Below are positions 27,814 through 34,858 of a stretch of 34,858 bases of DNA, in pieces. Origin of the DNA: a virus. Positions within the stretch are counted from its first letter, which is position 1, and each line of letters opens with the position of its first letter. The position numbers and the translations under genes are program-made. The stretch covers positions 1 to 34,858 of the IMG/VR virus record IMGVR_UViG_3300010150_000068; one strand, written 5' to 3'. The notes under the pieces are model-generated. The model saw only the letters and a program-made list of their open reading frames with translations. It was not told the origin of the DNA and searched no databases.

Positions 27814-28869
27814 ATGCCACCACGTAATCATAAGAGTTGGTTAGCACAACCAAACGTAGAATCAATTAGCAGTTCAGCATATAACGATCCAGAAGTATTT
27901 GCACAAGAGCAAGAACGTATCTTTTCAAAGGTATGGGTGCCAATGTGTCATATCTCAGAGATGTATAACAAACTAGACTACCGAACAACACAGATAGCAG
28001 GTGTTAATGTTATTGCATACAACACAGGCGATGGTGTTCGAGCATATCGTAACTATGGCAGTTGGGCACCTAGTGGTACGCTAGGAGCACCTATTGTAAC
28101 TGTTGAACCACAGTTGCATTGTGAAGTAAAGCACGGAGGTATGGTATGGGTAACACTAGATCCTAATCCAACGCAAAGTGTAGAACAATGGACAGCAGGT
28201 GCATTTGATTGTATCGCTGATGCTATTGACACAGAAGAAATGGAAGTGTTTCATTATCATAAGGCAGTAATAAATACCAACTACAAGTTATGGCATGATA
28301 CTAACAGTGAATTCTATCACGACTTCATGCACTACTTTAATAGAGTAAGTGGATTCAACGATGAGTACTTCGCACGTAAAAATTTACCTTTTGATAATGG
28401 GCATGTTAACGTGTCTAGTTTTACTGTCAACTATGAGGAGTACGAGGGCTTTGAAGATAGAGGAGAGTTATCATTTCCAAACTTGCCGCCCAATCAATGG
28501 TACATGGTCGATTTGTTCCCCGGCTTCAACTTTAACCTTCGAGGCTCCGCCTACCGTAGTGATTCAGTTACTCCCCTAAGTTGTAACAAAGTTCTTATTG
28601 AGTTTAGAGGTTACGGACTACGCAAAGATACACCCAAAGAAAGACTAACACGTATCAAACATCACAACAGTATATGGGGACCGTTCGGACGTAACCTACA
28701 CGAAGACCTAATTGGTGTAGCAGGACAAGGAACAACAATGCGTGAAGGCACAGAAGCACGTAACATACTTCATGGTAGACATGAAAATGGAACTATACAT
28801 GATGAAGTAGGTATGCGTCATTACTATTCAGAATGGGGCAAGTATTTGGATGTTGACCCGTATCAGTAA
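27814..28869 (+). CDS. Ring-hydroxylating-oxygenase-like protein lacking the Rieske centre
   Basis: 351 residues. Residues 15-50 (SAYNDPEVFAQEQERIFSKV) match the lead-in of Rieske non-haem iron oxygenase alpha subunits. The Rieske ligands CxH...CxxH are absent and that part seems shortened: RAYRNYGSWAPSG runs directly into PQLHCEVKHGGMVWVTLDP, which normally comes after the cluster. The mononuclear-iron site survives: SEFYHDFMHYFN (His169 and His173; the usual spacing is one longer) and LHEDLIGVAGQ (the Asp-bearing helix). It could use another electron source or be a non-redox relative. Stand-alone gene, not near a reductase or ferredoxin. The reading frame is intact. Confidence 0.75.
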   Translation: MPPRNHKSWLAQPNVESISSSAYNDPEVFAQEQERIFSKVWVPMCHISEMYNKLDYRTTQIAGVNVIAYNTGDGVRAYRNYGSWAPSGTLGAPIVTVEPQLHCEVKHGGMVWVTLDPNPTQSVEQWTAGAFDCIADAIDTEEMEVFHYHKAVINTNYKLWHDTNSEFYHDFMHYFNRVSGFNDEYFARKNLPFDNGHVNVSSFTVNYEEYEGFEDRGELSFPNLPPNQWYMVDLFPGFNFNLRGSAYRSDSVTPLSCNKVLIEFRGYGLRKDTPKERLTRIKHHNSIWGPFGRNLHEDLIGVAGQGTTMREGTEARNILHGRHENGTIHDEVGMRHYYSEWGKYLDVDPYQ

Positions 28870-28885
28870 ATTGGTAAACTAACTC

Positions 28886-28914
28886 TTGACATAATGTTAA
28901 CTCTGCGTTACAAT
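28886..28914 (+). promoter_or_regulatory. Host-type promoter TTGACA-N17-TACAAT
   Basis: Consensus -35, TACAAT -10, 17-base spacer, 35 bases before the ATG at 28949. Confidence 0.8.
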
Positions 28915-28948
28915 AGTAGTATTAAAGTAAAGTAGAGGTAACATTATT

Positions 28949-29401
28949 ATGACTATGAGTTTGGTACGTGGAATGACTTCCCTTAATACTAAGAAACGTA
29001 AAGCTACCAAGATGACTAAAGGCAGGCTCGAACGTCTTGTCAAAGAGCATCGTGAACATAATAAGTCCATGAAACGTATTCATGCACACAGTAATATAAT
29101 GACATTTGATGAATATGTTGAATACGTAAGTGGTAACTTTAAACCCAAAACAAAAACATCTACTAAGGCATGGACTTGGGAAGGTCCAAAAGTACGTGAA
29201 ACAGAACACATTCCTAGTCGTGTTACTAAGGATAGTTTCGCTCCAGCAACCAAAAAAGAATCTATGCAATACACAGGTGAACGTAAACTTGTAGGTATTG
29301 CTATGATGCATAAAAGTAACTTGGTTCCTGTGTTTGCAGATGACGATGACAAAACAGGATCAAAACAAGCAACTGAAATCGCACAGATGAGGAGAAATTA
29401 A
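28949..29401 (+). CDS. Conserved-looking basic protein of unknown function
   Basis: 150 residues, starting MTMSLVRGMTSLNTKKRK, with AGAGGTAACATTATT upstream. Basic throughout, with TFDEYVEYVSG, then a stretch ending in the distinctive YTGERKLVGIAMMHKSNLVPVF and a final EIAQMRRN. I have an impression of the same end block in marine T4-like phages, but assign no function. Cotranscribed with the 28-residue peptide two bases later. Confidence 0.65.
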   Translation: MTMSLVRGMTSLNTKKRKATKMTKGRLERLVKEHREHNKSMKRIHAHSNIMTFDEYVEYVSGNFKPKTKTSTKAWTWEGPKVRETEHIPSRVTKDSFAPATKKESMQYTGERKLVGIAMMHKSNLVPVFADDDDKTGSKQATEIAQMRRN

Positions 29402-29402
29402 C

Positions 29403-29489
29403 ATGCTCGAAATAATTGGTTTTGCATTTGTAATTCGATTATTGAACGCACAAGATTTGTTAATGATTTGTGTGTCAGGCTGTAGCTAA
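29403..29489 (+). CDS. 28-residue hydrophobic peptide
   Basis: Starts just after the previous stop with AGGAGAAATTAAC as strong ribosome site. MLEIIGFAFVIRLLNAQDLL leads to ICVSGCS. Hydrophobic with two Cys near the end; may sit in the membrane. Too short for family recognition; the ribosome site is the main argument for it. Confidence 0.45.
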   Translation: MLEIIGFAFVIRLLNAQDLLMICVSGCS

Positions 29490-29509
29490 ACATTTTGGTA
29501 AACAAAAGG

Positions 29510-29538
29510 TTGACCATTTGAATTAATGGTGCTATAGT
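29510..29538 (+). promoter_or_regulatory. Promoter of the lipoprotein operon
   Basis: TTGACC, 17-base spacer, TATAGT. Followed by AAATAGGAGGC before the ATG at 29579. Confidence 0.75.
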
Positions 29539-29578
29539 ATAAACATAATTAACAAATAGGCAAAATAGGAGGCTTATA

Positions 29579-30058
29579 ATGAAGGCGATAATGAAACTAG
29601 CAATGGCAGGTACTATTGTATCCATGTTGGGTGCTTGTTCAAGTATGACAACCATTGCAGAAAGAGACACGTATGCACAACCTAAGTGGTATGCATCATG
29701 TGCCCAAGCAGGAACCGAAGGTTGGTTCTGGTGGAAAGAAGAGTATGCATATGCATGTGGGGCAGGAGAAAGTATTTTCCAACAAGCCGCAGAAGAGCAG
29801 ATGTATGCTATTGCAATGAATAACTTTGCAAAACGTATTAATGGTAGAGTGAATAGTGAAACAACTATGAATTTTACAAATGATACTAAAGATACAAACA
29901 CATTTATTTCGTACAAGGTAAATGATACGGCAATTACACAACACCTTGAAGAAGAAAGATCAACGTTTGTATATGCAGGTAAACAGTACACCTTTGTAAA
30001 ACTAAGAATGCCAAAGGCAGTATTTGATTCACTCGTAGCACAATCAAAGAGTCAGTAA
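29579..30058 (+). CDS. Lipoprotein 1 (LPP20-like)
   Basis: 159 residues. Signal peptide with lipobox LGAC (lipid on Cys20). The mature part has KWYASCAQAGTEGWFWWKEE and then an Ala-rich helix block (QQAAEEQMYAIAMNNFAKRI), NGRVNSETT and strands. A gap of helices followed by strand pairs is like the LPP20/DUF-type lipoproteins of Gram-negative bacteria. No Asp at +2, so the outer membrane is the likely site. First of three lipoprotein genes with a strong AGGAGG ribosome site. Confidence 0.75.
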   Translation: MKAIMKLAMAGTIVSMLGACSSMTTIAERDTYAQPKWYASCAQAGTEGWFWWKEEYAYACGAGESIFQQAAEEQMYAIAMNNFAKRINGRVNSETTMNFTNDTKDTNTFISYKVNDTAITQHLEEERSTFVYAGKQYTFVKLRMPKAVFDSLVAQSKSQ

Positions 30059-30059
30059 C

Positions 30060-30395
30060 ATGAGAATACTCCTGTTGCTTGGCCTAATCCTCGGAGTGTC
30101 GGCTTGTAGCACGACACCTCCTATAGGTAAAACTCAGATGCAGTATTGTGAAACAGATCAAGTCATTAAAAAATCTAATGATAAAACTGTTAGTAGTGAA
30201 ACAACATTGACATGTTCAGACAGCCCAGTGAAGAAGTTAATTCCTCCCAAGATGGGGTTAGGAACAAACTGTAGAGAACACTGGTATTCCGTTAATATTA
30301 ATGGCAAGATGGTTGAAAGAAAAGGCTATGCTTGTTTATTCAAAGGAAAAGATTATGAGAGCTCTCGTTGGTATATTGTTGATAGCCCTTACTAG
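30060..30395 (+). CDS. Lipoprotein 2
   Basis: 111 residues; signal peptide MRILLLLGLILGVSAC with lipobox VSAC (Cys16). The mature domain ends TNCREHWYSVNINGKMVERKG and then YACLF and WYIV, a CRe...aC...W pattern like that of the rickettsial 17-kDa surface-antigen family. One base separates it from the first lipoprotein (TAACATG). It overlaps the start of the third. Confidence 0.7.
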   Translation: MRILLLLGLILGVSACSTTPPIGKTQMQYCETDQVIKKSNDKTVSSETTLTCSDSPVKKLIPPKMGLGTNCREHWYSVNINGKMVERKGYACLFKGKDYESSRWYIVDSPY

Positions 30396-30783
30396 TGCAT
30401 GTAGCACAACTGGCTCTGACGTAACAACATCACAAACATCTAATGCAAGTGTACAGTCAACATATCAGCCTAATAACGGATATGTTAATATATTAGTAAA
30501 CGTTACTAAATGGCATTGGTATAGACTTCCAACTGAAGACCGTATGAAACAAGAACGAGCATTGTTCTTTGCACTAGATAACTCTGAAAACGGACAAACA
30601 ACTAGTTGGTATAACAATACTACAGGAACAAATGGTGTAGTACAAATATTATCTACATTCCCACAAGGGTCAGGTTATTGTAGAACTGTAGTGACACGTT
30701 TACACTACAAAAGTAAAGAACGAATCTTCAAAGAAATTGCTTGTAAAGAATCAGGACACCCAGGTTGGCGGTTTCAAACTTAA
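30355..30783 (+). CDS. Lipoprotein 3 (17-kDa-antigen-like)
   Basis: 142 residues from the ATG at 30355 (MRALVGILLIALTSAC, lipobox TSAC, Cys16); a farther upstream ATG at 30301 would put non-signal residues first and is rejected. The mature part ends with WYNNTTGTNGVVQI, then GYCRTVVTRLHYKSKERIFK and IACKESGHPGW, the Cys/Trp pattern of the 17-kDa surface-antigen family also seen in lipoprotein 2. It lies in the last 40 bases of that gene. Confidence 0.7.
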   Translation: MRALVGILLIALTSACSTTGSDVTTSQTSNASVQSTYQPNNGYVNILVNVTKWHWYRLPTEDRMKQERALFFALDNSENGQTTSWYNNTTGTNGVVQILSTFPQGSGYCRTVVTRLHYKSKERIFKEIACKESGHPGWRFQT

Positions 30784-30841
30784 ATAGTAACTTAATTAAC
30801 AATAAAAAGGCAGGTAAATAGTGTATACAAAAGGAAACCAT

Positions 30842-32812
30842 ATGTTAATAGGAATACTAACTTTTTTATCTGCTATATCTATATCAGCAGTTGCAATATA
30901 TTACTCCATAGCAGGACTAGTGGCTATCTTTGCCGCGGCCGCTATACCTATTATGATTATGGGCGGTGTACTTGAAGTTGGTAAACTTGTTACCGCAGTA
31001 TGGTTACACAGGTATTGGCAACAGGCAACATGGTGGCTTAAAACTTACCTAAGTGTGGCTGTGGTTGTACTCATGTTTATTACAAGTATGGGTATTTTTG
31101 GTTTCTTAAGTAAAGCTCACATCGAACAAACAAGTGCAGGCGAAGAAAGCATTGCAAAAGTTGAACAAATTGAAAATGAGATTGTAAGACTTAATGCAGT
31201 TATTGATAGAGCTGATGGCAAAATTAAAGCATTAGAAACTAGTGGTTCAGGTAGTGATGCTAATATACAAGCACAGATTGATAAAGAACAGGATCGTATC
31301 GACAAAGCATTTGATCGTATCAAACCTGCTATCGAGCAACAGAACAAAATTATTGACGATGCTAGAGGTACTGACTCAGCACGTACTAAACCTTATGAAG
31401 AACAACTTGCAACTATTAGTGCAGAAGTCCTTCGTTTAGAAGCTAGTGCAAGAGAGTACGAAGATAAGATTGCATCACTAGAACAAGACACAAGTGCAGT
31501 ACAACCATTATTAGATAGTATTGATACTATTGAATCAGAAATTATTCGTGTTACTAATCAACTACAGTCAACAGAACAAAGCGAAGTAAGAGCAGGCCAG
31601 GCTATCATTGGCGTAAGTAGTGATGGACTATTTGGTGGCAACACTCGTTCAGCTCTTGCTAAATGGGTCAAAGCTCAACGTGACAGAATTACACAAATAC
31701 AAAATGATGTATCTCAACTACGTACTGATGCTAAGAAAACTGTTGACATGGAACGTTTCCGTTTAGGTAAAGTAATCACAGATATTCGCACAGTACAGAT
31801 ACCAGCATTAAAAGAACGTGAACTTGTAATGCTAGGTAAGATTGACGAAGTACGTCAAACTGAATCACCTGCTATTGCAGTAGCAAGAGATGAAATACAA
31901 AGACTACGTGAGAGTGCAGAGGCACAGGTAGTTAACAGCCAAGCATTAATTGAACGCCTACGTGGCCAACTAGCTGACACAAGTAATGCAGACGACATAG
32001 ATACGGCTGTAGACGAACAACTACTAAAAATTAAAAATGCTGAAAAAGAATTAGATATTATTATTGAAGAAAAGTATGCACTAGAAGGCGAGTACCGTCA
32101 ACTAGAAGCTGAAGTAGGACCTATCAAATACATTGCTGAATTTGTTTATGGCGAAACAGCCGATAACAATATGCTTGAAGAAGCAGTACGTTGGGTTATT
32201 ATAATTATTATATTTGTATTTGATCCGTTAGCAGTATTAATGCTTATTGCATCACAGTATACATTCCATTGGGTAAATGGTGGAAGTACAGGTGGAGGCG
32301 GCCGCCCAAAGTCAGACGAGGACGAGCCACAAGACGATCCTGAGTTTGAAGATGTTAGCCCAGAAGAACTAGCAGAAGAAGAACGTAGAGATTACGAACA
32401 AGCAAGAGCCCAAGCTATTGCTGACAATGTTCCACCAGACTTTGAAAAAGAAGAAGAACCAACTAAGAGTGAACATAGTGATCAATTATTGTTATTCCCA
32501 GACATTGACCCAGAACCTGTAGTACCTACAAAGATTGAAACTCCTGAAGTAGTTGCTGACCCTAATCAATTAGAGTTTGACTTTACTACAAAGCCTAGTC
32601 AAGAAGAACTTAATAACGAAATGATTGAAACAGACGATCTAGATAAATGGAATGACTGGGTTGAAAAAGCAAATGAAGAAGCAGAAGCTAATCCAGAAAT
32701 TACAACACTAGGTGAAGGCGAACAAGGCACTAGACAAATCATAGGTCAAAAAAAAACTTCGTACATAACCAAAGTAGAAAACAAGCAAGTCAGACTGAAG
32801 ACACAAGAATAA
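30842..32812 (+). CDS. Large coiled-coil inner-membrane protein (zero-frame product)
   Basis: 656 residues from the ATG at 30842 (AAAAGGAAACC upstream); a GTG at 30821 is an alternative. Three membrane spans lie near residues 2-21, 23-45 and 68-90. About 350 residues of charged heptad-like coil follow, then a fourth span near 455-475 (RWVIIIIIFVFDPLAVLMLI) and a long acidic tail (PQDDPEFEDVSPEELAEEE). Inside the coil, GVSSDGLFGGNTRSALAKWV resembles the core of a peptidoglycan-binding repeat. Sitting behind three lipoproteins, it may tie the inner membrane to the wall or outer membrane. The zero frame ends 20 codons after an A9 run; see the frameshift site. Confidence 0.7.
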   Translation: MLIGILTFLSAISISAVAIYYSIAGLVAIFAAAAIPIMIMGGVLEVGKLVTAVWLHRYWQQATWWLKTYLSVAVVVLMFITSMGIFGFLSKAHIEQTSAGEESIAKVEQIENEIVRLNAVIDRADGKIKALETSGSGSDANIQAQIDKEQDRIDKAFDRIKPAIEQQNKIIDDARGTDSARTKPYEEQLATISAEVLRLEASAREYEDKIASLEQDTSAVQPLLDSIDTIESEIIRVTNQLQSTEQSEVRAGQAIIGVSSDGLFGGNTRSALAKWVKAQRDRITQIQNDVSQLRTDAKKTVDMERFRLGKVITDIRTVQIPALKERELVMLGKIDEVRQTESPAIAVARDEIQRLRESAEAQVVNSQALIERLRGQLADTSNADDIDTAVDEQLLKIKNAEKELDIIIEEKYALEGEYRQLEAEVGPIKYIAEFVYGETADNNMLEEAVRWVIIIIIFVFDPLAVLMLIASQYTFHWVNGGSTGGGGRPKSDEDEPQDDPEFEDVSPEELAEEERRDYEQARAQAIADNVPPDFEKEEEPTKSEHSDQLLLFPDIDPEPVVPTKIETPEVVADPNQLEFDFTTKPSQEELNNEMIETDDLDKWNDWVEKANEEAEANPEITTLGEGEQGTRQIIGQKKTSYITKVENKQVRLKTQE

Positions 32813-32907
32813 GACCTGACTTTACTGAAGTAATAGAACCAAACTATAAACAAAATTCAGAACAGAGCCAGAATAGTGTTTGGCAAACAATCCACAAGAA
32901 TAAGTAA
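32749..32907 (+). promoter_or_regulatory. Candidate -1 shift at A9 and its 50-codon extension
   Basis: The zero frame reads CAA AAA AAA ACT across A9 (32748-32756), giving the slippery A_AAA_AAA (32749-32755). The -1 frame continues 50 codons (NFVHNQSRKQ... ending SVWQTIHKNK) to TAA at 32905-32907, eight bases before the next ATG. Fusion length 688 residues. A one-base undercall of A10 would produce the same picture. Confidence 0.5.
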
Positions 32908-32914
32908 TATTACT

Positions 32915-33346
32915 ATGTCCGAGCCAACAGTAAACCTAATCACCTCACCCGACAAGTTATTGAACGGTAACCTTAGCTTCTTATTGCTTAATCCGTCTGT
33001 TACAGTTAAAGAACAATTTAACGATATGTTAAAAGAACTTTCAGACGAACCTATCAATTTGTATCTTTCGGAGAACGACAATGACATTGCATGGGTATTA
33101 GATGTTGCTCAAAGTGTTAACTATATTATTATTGATATTGATAATACTAAAGAGTCGCAATGGGTAATAGGACATTTGTTAAGTTTTGATAAAACATACT
33201 ACTTGACAAACCAGGCAGAGATGCAGTATAATATACTTAATATCAATAGAGTTTATGATATTAGACAGATAGCAGAAGGAGAAAACTATTTTGTCAAAGT
33301 ACAGCAACGACAGACCAAAGACGGGTCTAAGAGTAGAAGTGCGTAA
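32915..33346 (+). CDS. Protein of unknown function upstream of bS21
   Basis: 143 residues from the ATG at 32915; a GTG at 32876 would overlap the frameshift extension. The start MSEPTVNLITSPDKLLNGN leads to strand-helix alternation (INLYLSENDNDIAWVLDV, YIIIDIDNTKESQWVIGHLL), which looks like a Rossmann-like or toprim-like domain without known motifs. The basic end overlaps the bS21 gene by 56 bases. The bS21 promoter lies inside it. Confidence 0.6.
   Translation: MSEPTVNLITSPDKLLNGNLSFLLLNPSVTVKEQFNDMLKELSDEPINLYLSENDNDIAWVLDVAQSVNYIIIDIDNTKESQWVIGHLLSFDKTYYLTNQAEMQYNILNINRVYDIRQIAEGENYFVKVQQRQTKDGSKSRSA
33203..33232 (+). promoter_or_regulatory. Internal promoter for bS21
   Basis: TTGACA, 18-base spacer, TATAAT, inside the upstream gene and 59 bases before the TTG start of bS21. 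Allows separate early expression. Confidence 0.65.
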
Positions 33347-33530
33347 TGGAGACTTTGCAGGGGCTTTAAGAAAGTTCAAAAAGAAGATTGCATTAGAAGG
33401 CGTGTTGATTGAATACAAAGAAAAACAACACTATGAGAAGCCAAGTTTAAAGCGAAAGAAAGCCAAAGCGGCTGGACGGGCTAGACACTTGAAAGCGATG
33501 AGAGAACGTAATAAAGAACTAGGATTTTAA
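33291..33530 (+). CDS. rpsU: Ribosomal protein bS21
   Basis: 79 residues from a TTG with GAAGGAGAAAAC upstream. The body matches bacterial bS21: RNGDFAGALRKFKKKIALEG (E. coli has ALRRFKRSCEKAGVL), then EYKEKQHYEKPSLKRKKAKA, the FYEKPTxxRKRAKA signature, and a basic helical end. bS21 sits near the anti-Shine-Dalgarno end of 16S rRNA and helps initiation. Phage copies are known, including from pelagiphages, and can be taken up by host ribosomes. Here it is the clearest sign of ribosome modification by the phage. Confidence 0.95.
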   Translation: MSKYSNDRPKTGLRVEVRNGDFAGALRKFKKKIALEGVLIEYKEKQHYEKPSLKRKKAKAAGRARHLKAMRERNKELGF

Positions 33531-33531
33531 A

Positions 33532-34134
33532 ATGAGTTTAAAAGCTGACCTTTGGTTTCCATCGATTGTATTTGCAGGTTATGTAGAATCAATTGATAGA
33601 CAATCACTAAAAAATATTGCCCTTGCATGGCAAACAAAAGAACCTAACCTTGGTGGCAATAGCAATATGAATGGTTGGCATAGTCGCAGTATTGAGAATG
33701 TAAACTTAGTTGACCCTAACTATGTGTTTGCTCTTAATACGTTTGTAAAAGAACTAGATGCACAAATAGATTACTGTCGCAAAACTATGGGACTACCTGA
33801 ATTAGAATTCCAAAACTTCTGGATTAACATTAATGGTCCAGGAGCATATCATACATTACACAATCACCAAGACGCTATGTTGAGTGGTGTATTTTATATA
33901 GACGTTCCTACAGAGAATATGGGCGACTTACAATTTTTTAGAGGCGATGATGCACAGTATTACATTCCAGATAACTTTGATGCATATAATACAATAACAA
34001 GTACAATGGCAACGTATCCTCCAAAAGACGGAATGATAGTAATCTTTCCTAGCTGGGTCAAACATCAAGTTAAATCAAACCAAAGTGACTTGCAACGGAT
34101 TGCAGTCTCTTTTAATTACGGAGTTAAGAAGTGA
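33532..34134 (+). CDS. 2OG-Fe(II) oxygenase-like protein (4)
   Basis: 200 residues. The N-terminal part WFPSIVFAGYVESIDRQSL and WHSRS, then AYHTLHNHQDAMLSGVFYI and a Pro-containing strand, FRGDDAQYY, IVIFPSWVKHQVKSNQSD and RIAVSFNYG follow the TIGR02466-type phage 2OG oxygenase. Iron ligands are HNH plus the distal VKHQV His, and the Arg before IAVSFN binds 2-oxoglutarate. It is the most canonical of four such genes. One base separates it from bS21; its stop overlaps guaC (GTGA). Confidence 0.82.
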   Translation: MSLKADLWFPSIVFAGYVESIDRQSLKNIALAWQTKEPNLGGNSNMNGWHSRSIENVNLVDPNYVFALNTFVKELDAQIDYCRKTMGLPELEFQNFWININGPGAYHTLHNHQDAMLSGVFYIDVPTENMGDLQFFRGDDAQYYIPDNFDAYNTITSTMATYPPKDGMIVIFPSWVKHQVKSNQSDLQRIAVSFNYGVKK

Positions 34135-34858
34135 GAATTGAACAAGATATTAAGTTAGACTATAAAGACGTACTGTTTAAGCCTAAGAGATCAAAATTAG
34201 AAAGCAGACGTGACGTTGACTTGACTCGAACGTTCAAGTTTCATCATGGTAATGAATGGAACGGCATACCGATCATGACAAGTAACATGGACGGCGTGGG
34301 TACATTCGAAATGGCAAAAGTAATGCAAGAACACAAAATGCTTACTATTATGAGAAAGCATTACTCTGTTGATGACTGGAAAGAACAGAGCCAAGGTGTT
34401 AAGATGAAGTACCTAAGTGTTTGTACAGGTACAGGAGTTATTTGGGATAAAGATGCAAAAGACTATGCTACTATGAAAGCAGTCTTAGAAATGTTTCCAG
34501 ACATTAAATTTATTACAGTTGATGTTGCAAATGCTTATCATGAAAACTATGCAGACTTTATTGCACGTTTACGTGATGCATATCCAGACAAAACTATTAT
34601 TGCTGGTAATGTTATTTCAGCAGAGATGACAGAAGAACTTATTATCAAAGGTGCTGACATTGTCAAGTGTGGTATTGGTCCAGGATCAGTATGTACTACA
34701 CGACTAATGACAGGTGTTGGTGTACCGCAACTATCAGGCATTATTGAATGTGCTGATGCGGCTAACGGTATTGGTGGACACATTATTGCTGATGGCGGTT
34801 GTGTGTATCCAGGAGATGTAAGTAAAGCCTTTGGAGCAGGTGCTCACTTTGTTATGCT
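34131..34858 (+). CDS. guaC: GMP reductase (5' part; cut by window edge)
   Basis: The first 242 codons, from a GTG overlapping the preceding stop. YKDVLFKPKRSKLESRRDVD and MTSNMDGVGTFEMA open the IMPDH/GMPR barrel. TVDVANAY precedes IKGADIVKCGIGPGSVCTTR with the catalytic Cys loop, then GVGVPQLSGIIECADAANGI and IADGGCVYPGDVSKAFGAG. The VGVPQLS and CADAANG features and the absence of a CBS domain between strands favour GMP reductase over IMP dehydrogenase. It converts GMP to IMP with NADPH, recycling host purines. Unusual in phages. Confidence 0.92.
   Translation, partial: MRIEQDIKLDYKDVLFKPKRSKLESRRDVDLTRTFKFHHGNEWNGIPIMTSNMDGVGTFEMAKVMQEHKMLTIMRKHYSVDDWKEQSQGVKMKYLSVCTGTGVIWDKDAKDYATMKAVLEMFPDIKFITVDVANAYHENYADFIARLRDAYPDKTIIAGNVISAEMTEELIIKGADIVKCGIGPGSVCTTRLMTGVGVPQLSGIIECADAANGIGGHIIADGGCVYPGDVSKAFGAGAHFVM

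Noticed and set aside
1-34858. Integrase, insertion sequence or attachment site
   Set aside because: No transposase, recombinase or flanking direct repeat was seen; the tRNA genes are intact and not split by repeats.

Overview
The window is a stretch of an AT-rich, gene-dense genome of a large T4-like tailed phage (myovirus), probably a marine one. The case rests on several things: class Ia ribonucleotide reductase genes followed by glutaredoxin, speD, prs and GMP-reductase genes, four small tRNA-type genes plus one odd tRNA, a PAAR spike-tip protein, a pectate-lyase-like tail protein, many overlapping small genes, and recurring TATAAATA-type boxes like T4 late promoters. The host is most likely an alphaproteobacterium, because the phage carries a tmRNA in the circularly permuted two-piece form typical of that class. 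A SAR11 (Pelagibacter) host is my inference from this, from the low G+C, and from a ribosomal protein bS21 gene like those known in pelagiphages. No integrase, insertion sequence, CRISPR array or replication origin was seen. Both ends are cut inside genes (prs on the left, guaC on the right).

Layout. 1-2.8 kb (mostly +): end of prs, a small membrane protein, an HNH nuclease, a 48-residue peptide, speD (-) and a class 3 lipase. 2.8-5.2 kb (-): tRNA-Trp, a possible small RNA, a class II aminoacyl-tRNA-synthetase-like gene followed 6 bases later by a tRNA with a long variable arm and anticodon GUU, a zinc ribbon, two membrane proteins, and a tRNA-Glu/Thr/Gly operon. 5.2-13.1 kb (+): a run of overlapping genes that looks like head-associated proteins: a nucleotidyltransferase, a ligase-like protein, two very basic paralogues, an Ala-rich protein and a scaffold-like protein with a candidate -1 frameshift. 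It also holds a strongly expressed 112-residue protein and a holin-like protein. 13.1-18 kb: three 2OG-Fe(II)-oxygenase-like proteins, a RecB/Cas4-type nuclease and a beta-helix tail protein. 18-22 kb: nrdA, nrdB, glutaredoxin. 22-26 kb: two proteins sharing a repeated module, a PAAR-peptidase M15 fusion and an outer-membrane porin. 26-28 kb: a basic helical protein, a cold-shock protein and the permuted tmRNA. 28-34.9 kb: an oxygenase that has lost its Rieske centre, three lipoproteins, a long coiled-coil inner-membrane protein, bS21, a fourth 2OG oxygenase and guaC.

Themes. (1) Translation takeover: five tRNA genes, a synthetase-like enzyme, tmRNA, bS21 and a cold-shock protein. (2) Nucleotide and polyamine supply: prs, nrdAB, grx, guaC, speD. 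(3) Envelope change: porin, three lipoproteins, a coiled-coil membrane protein, a lipase. (4) Virion assembly. Two promoter classes are visible. One is host-type TTGACA-N17-TATATT, before tRNAs, nrdB, tmRNA, lipoproteins and oxygenases. The other is T4-late-type NATAAATA; at three genes its expected start point falls exactly on the A of the ATG, which predicts leaderless late mRNAs.

The strongest candidates for something undescribed are the synthetase-like gene with its chimeric tRNA, the phage permuted tmRNA, and the Rieske-less oxygenase. All family names come from motifs read by eye; no database search was run.
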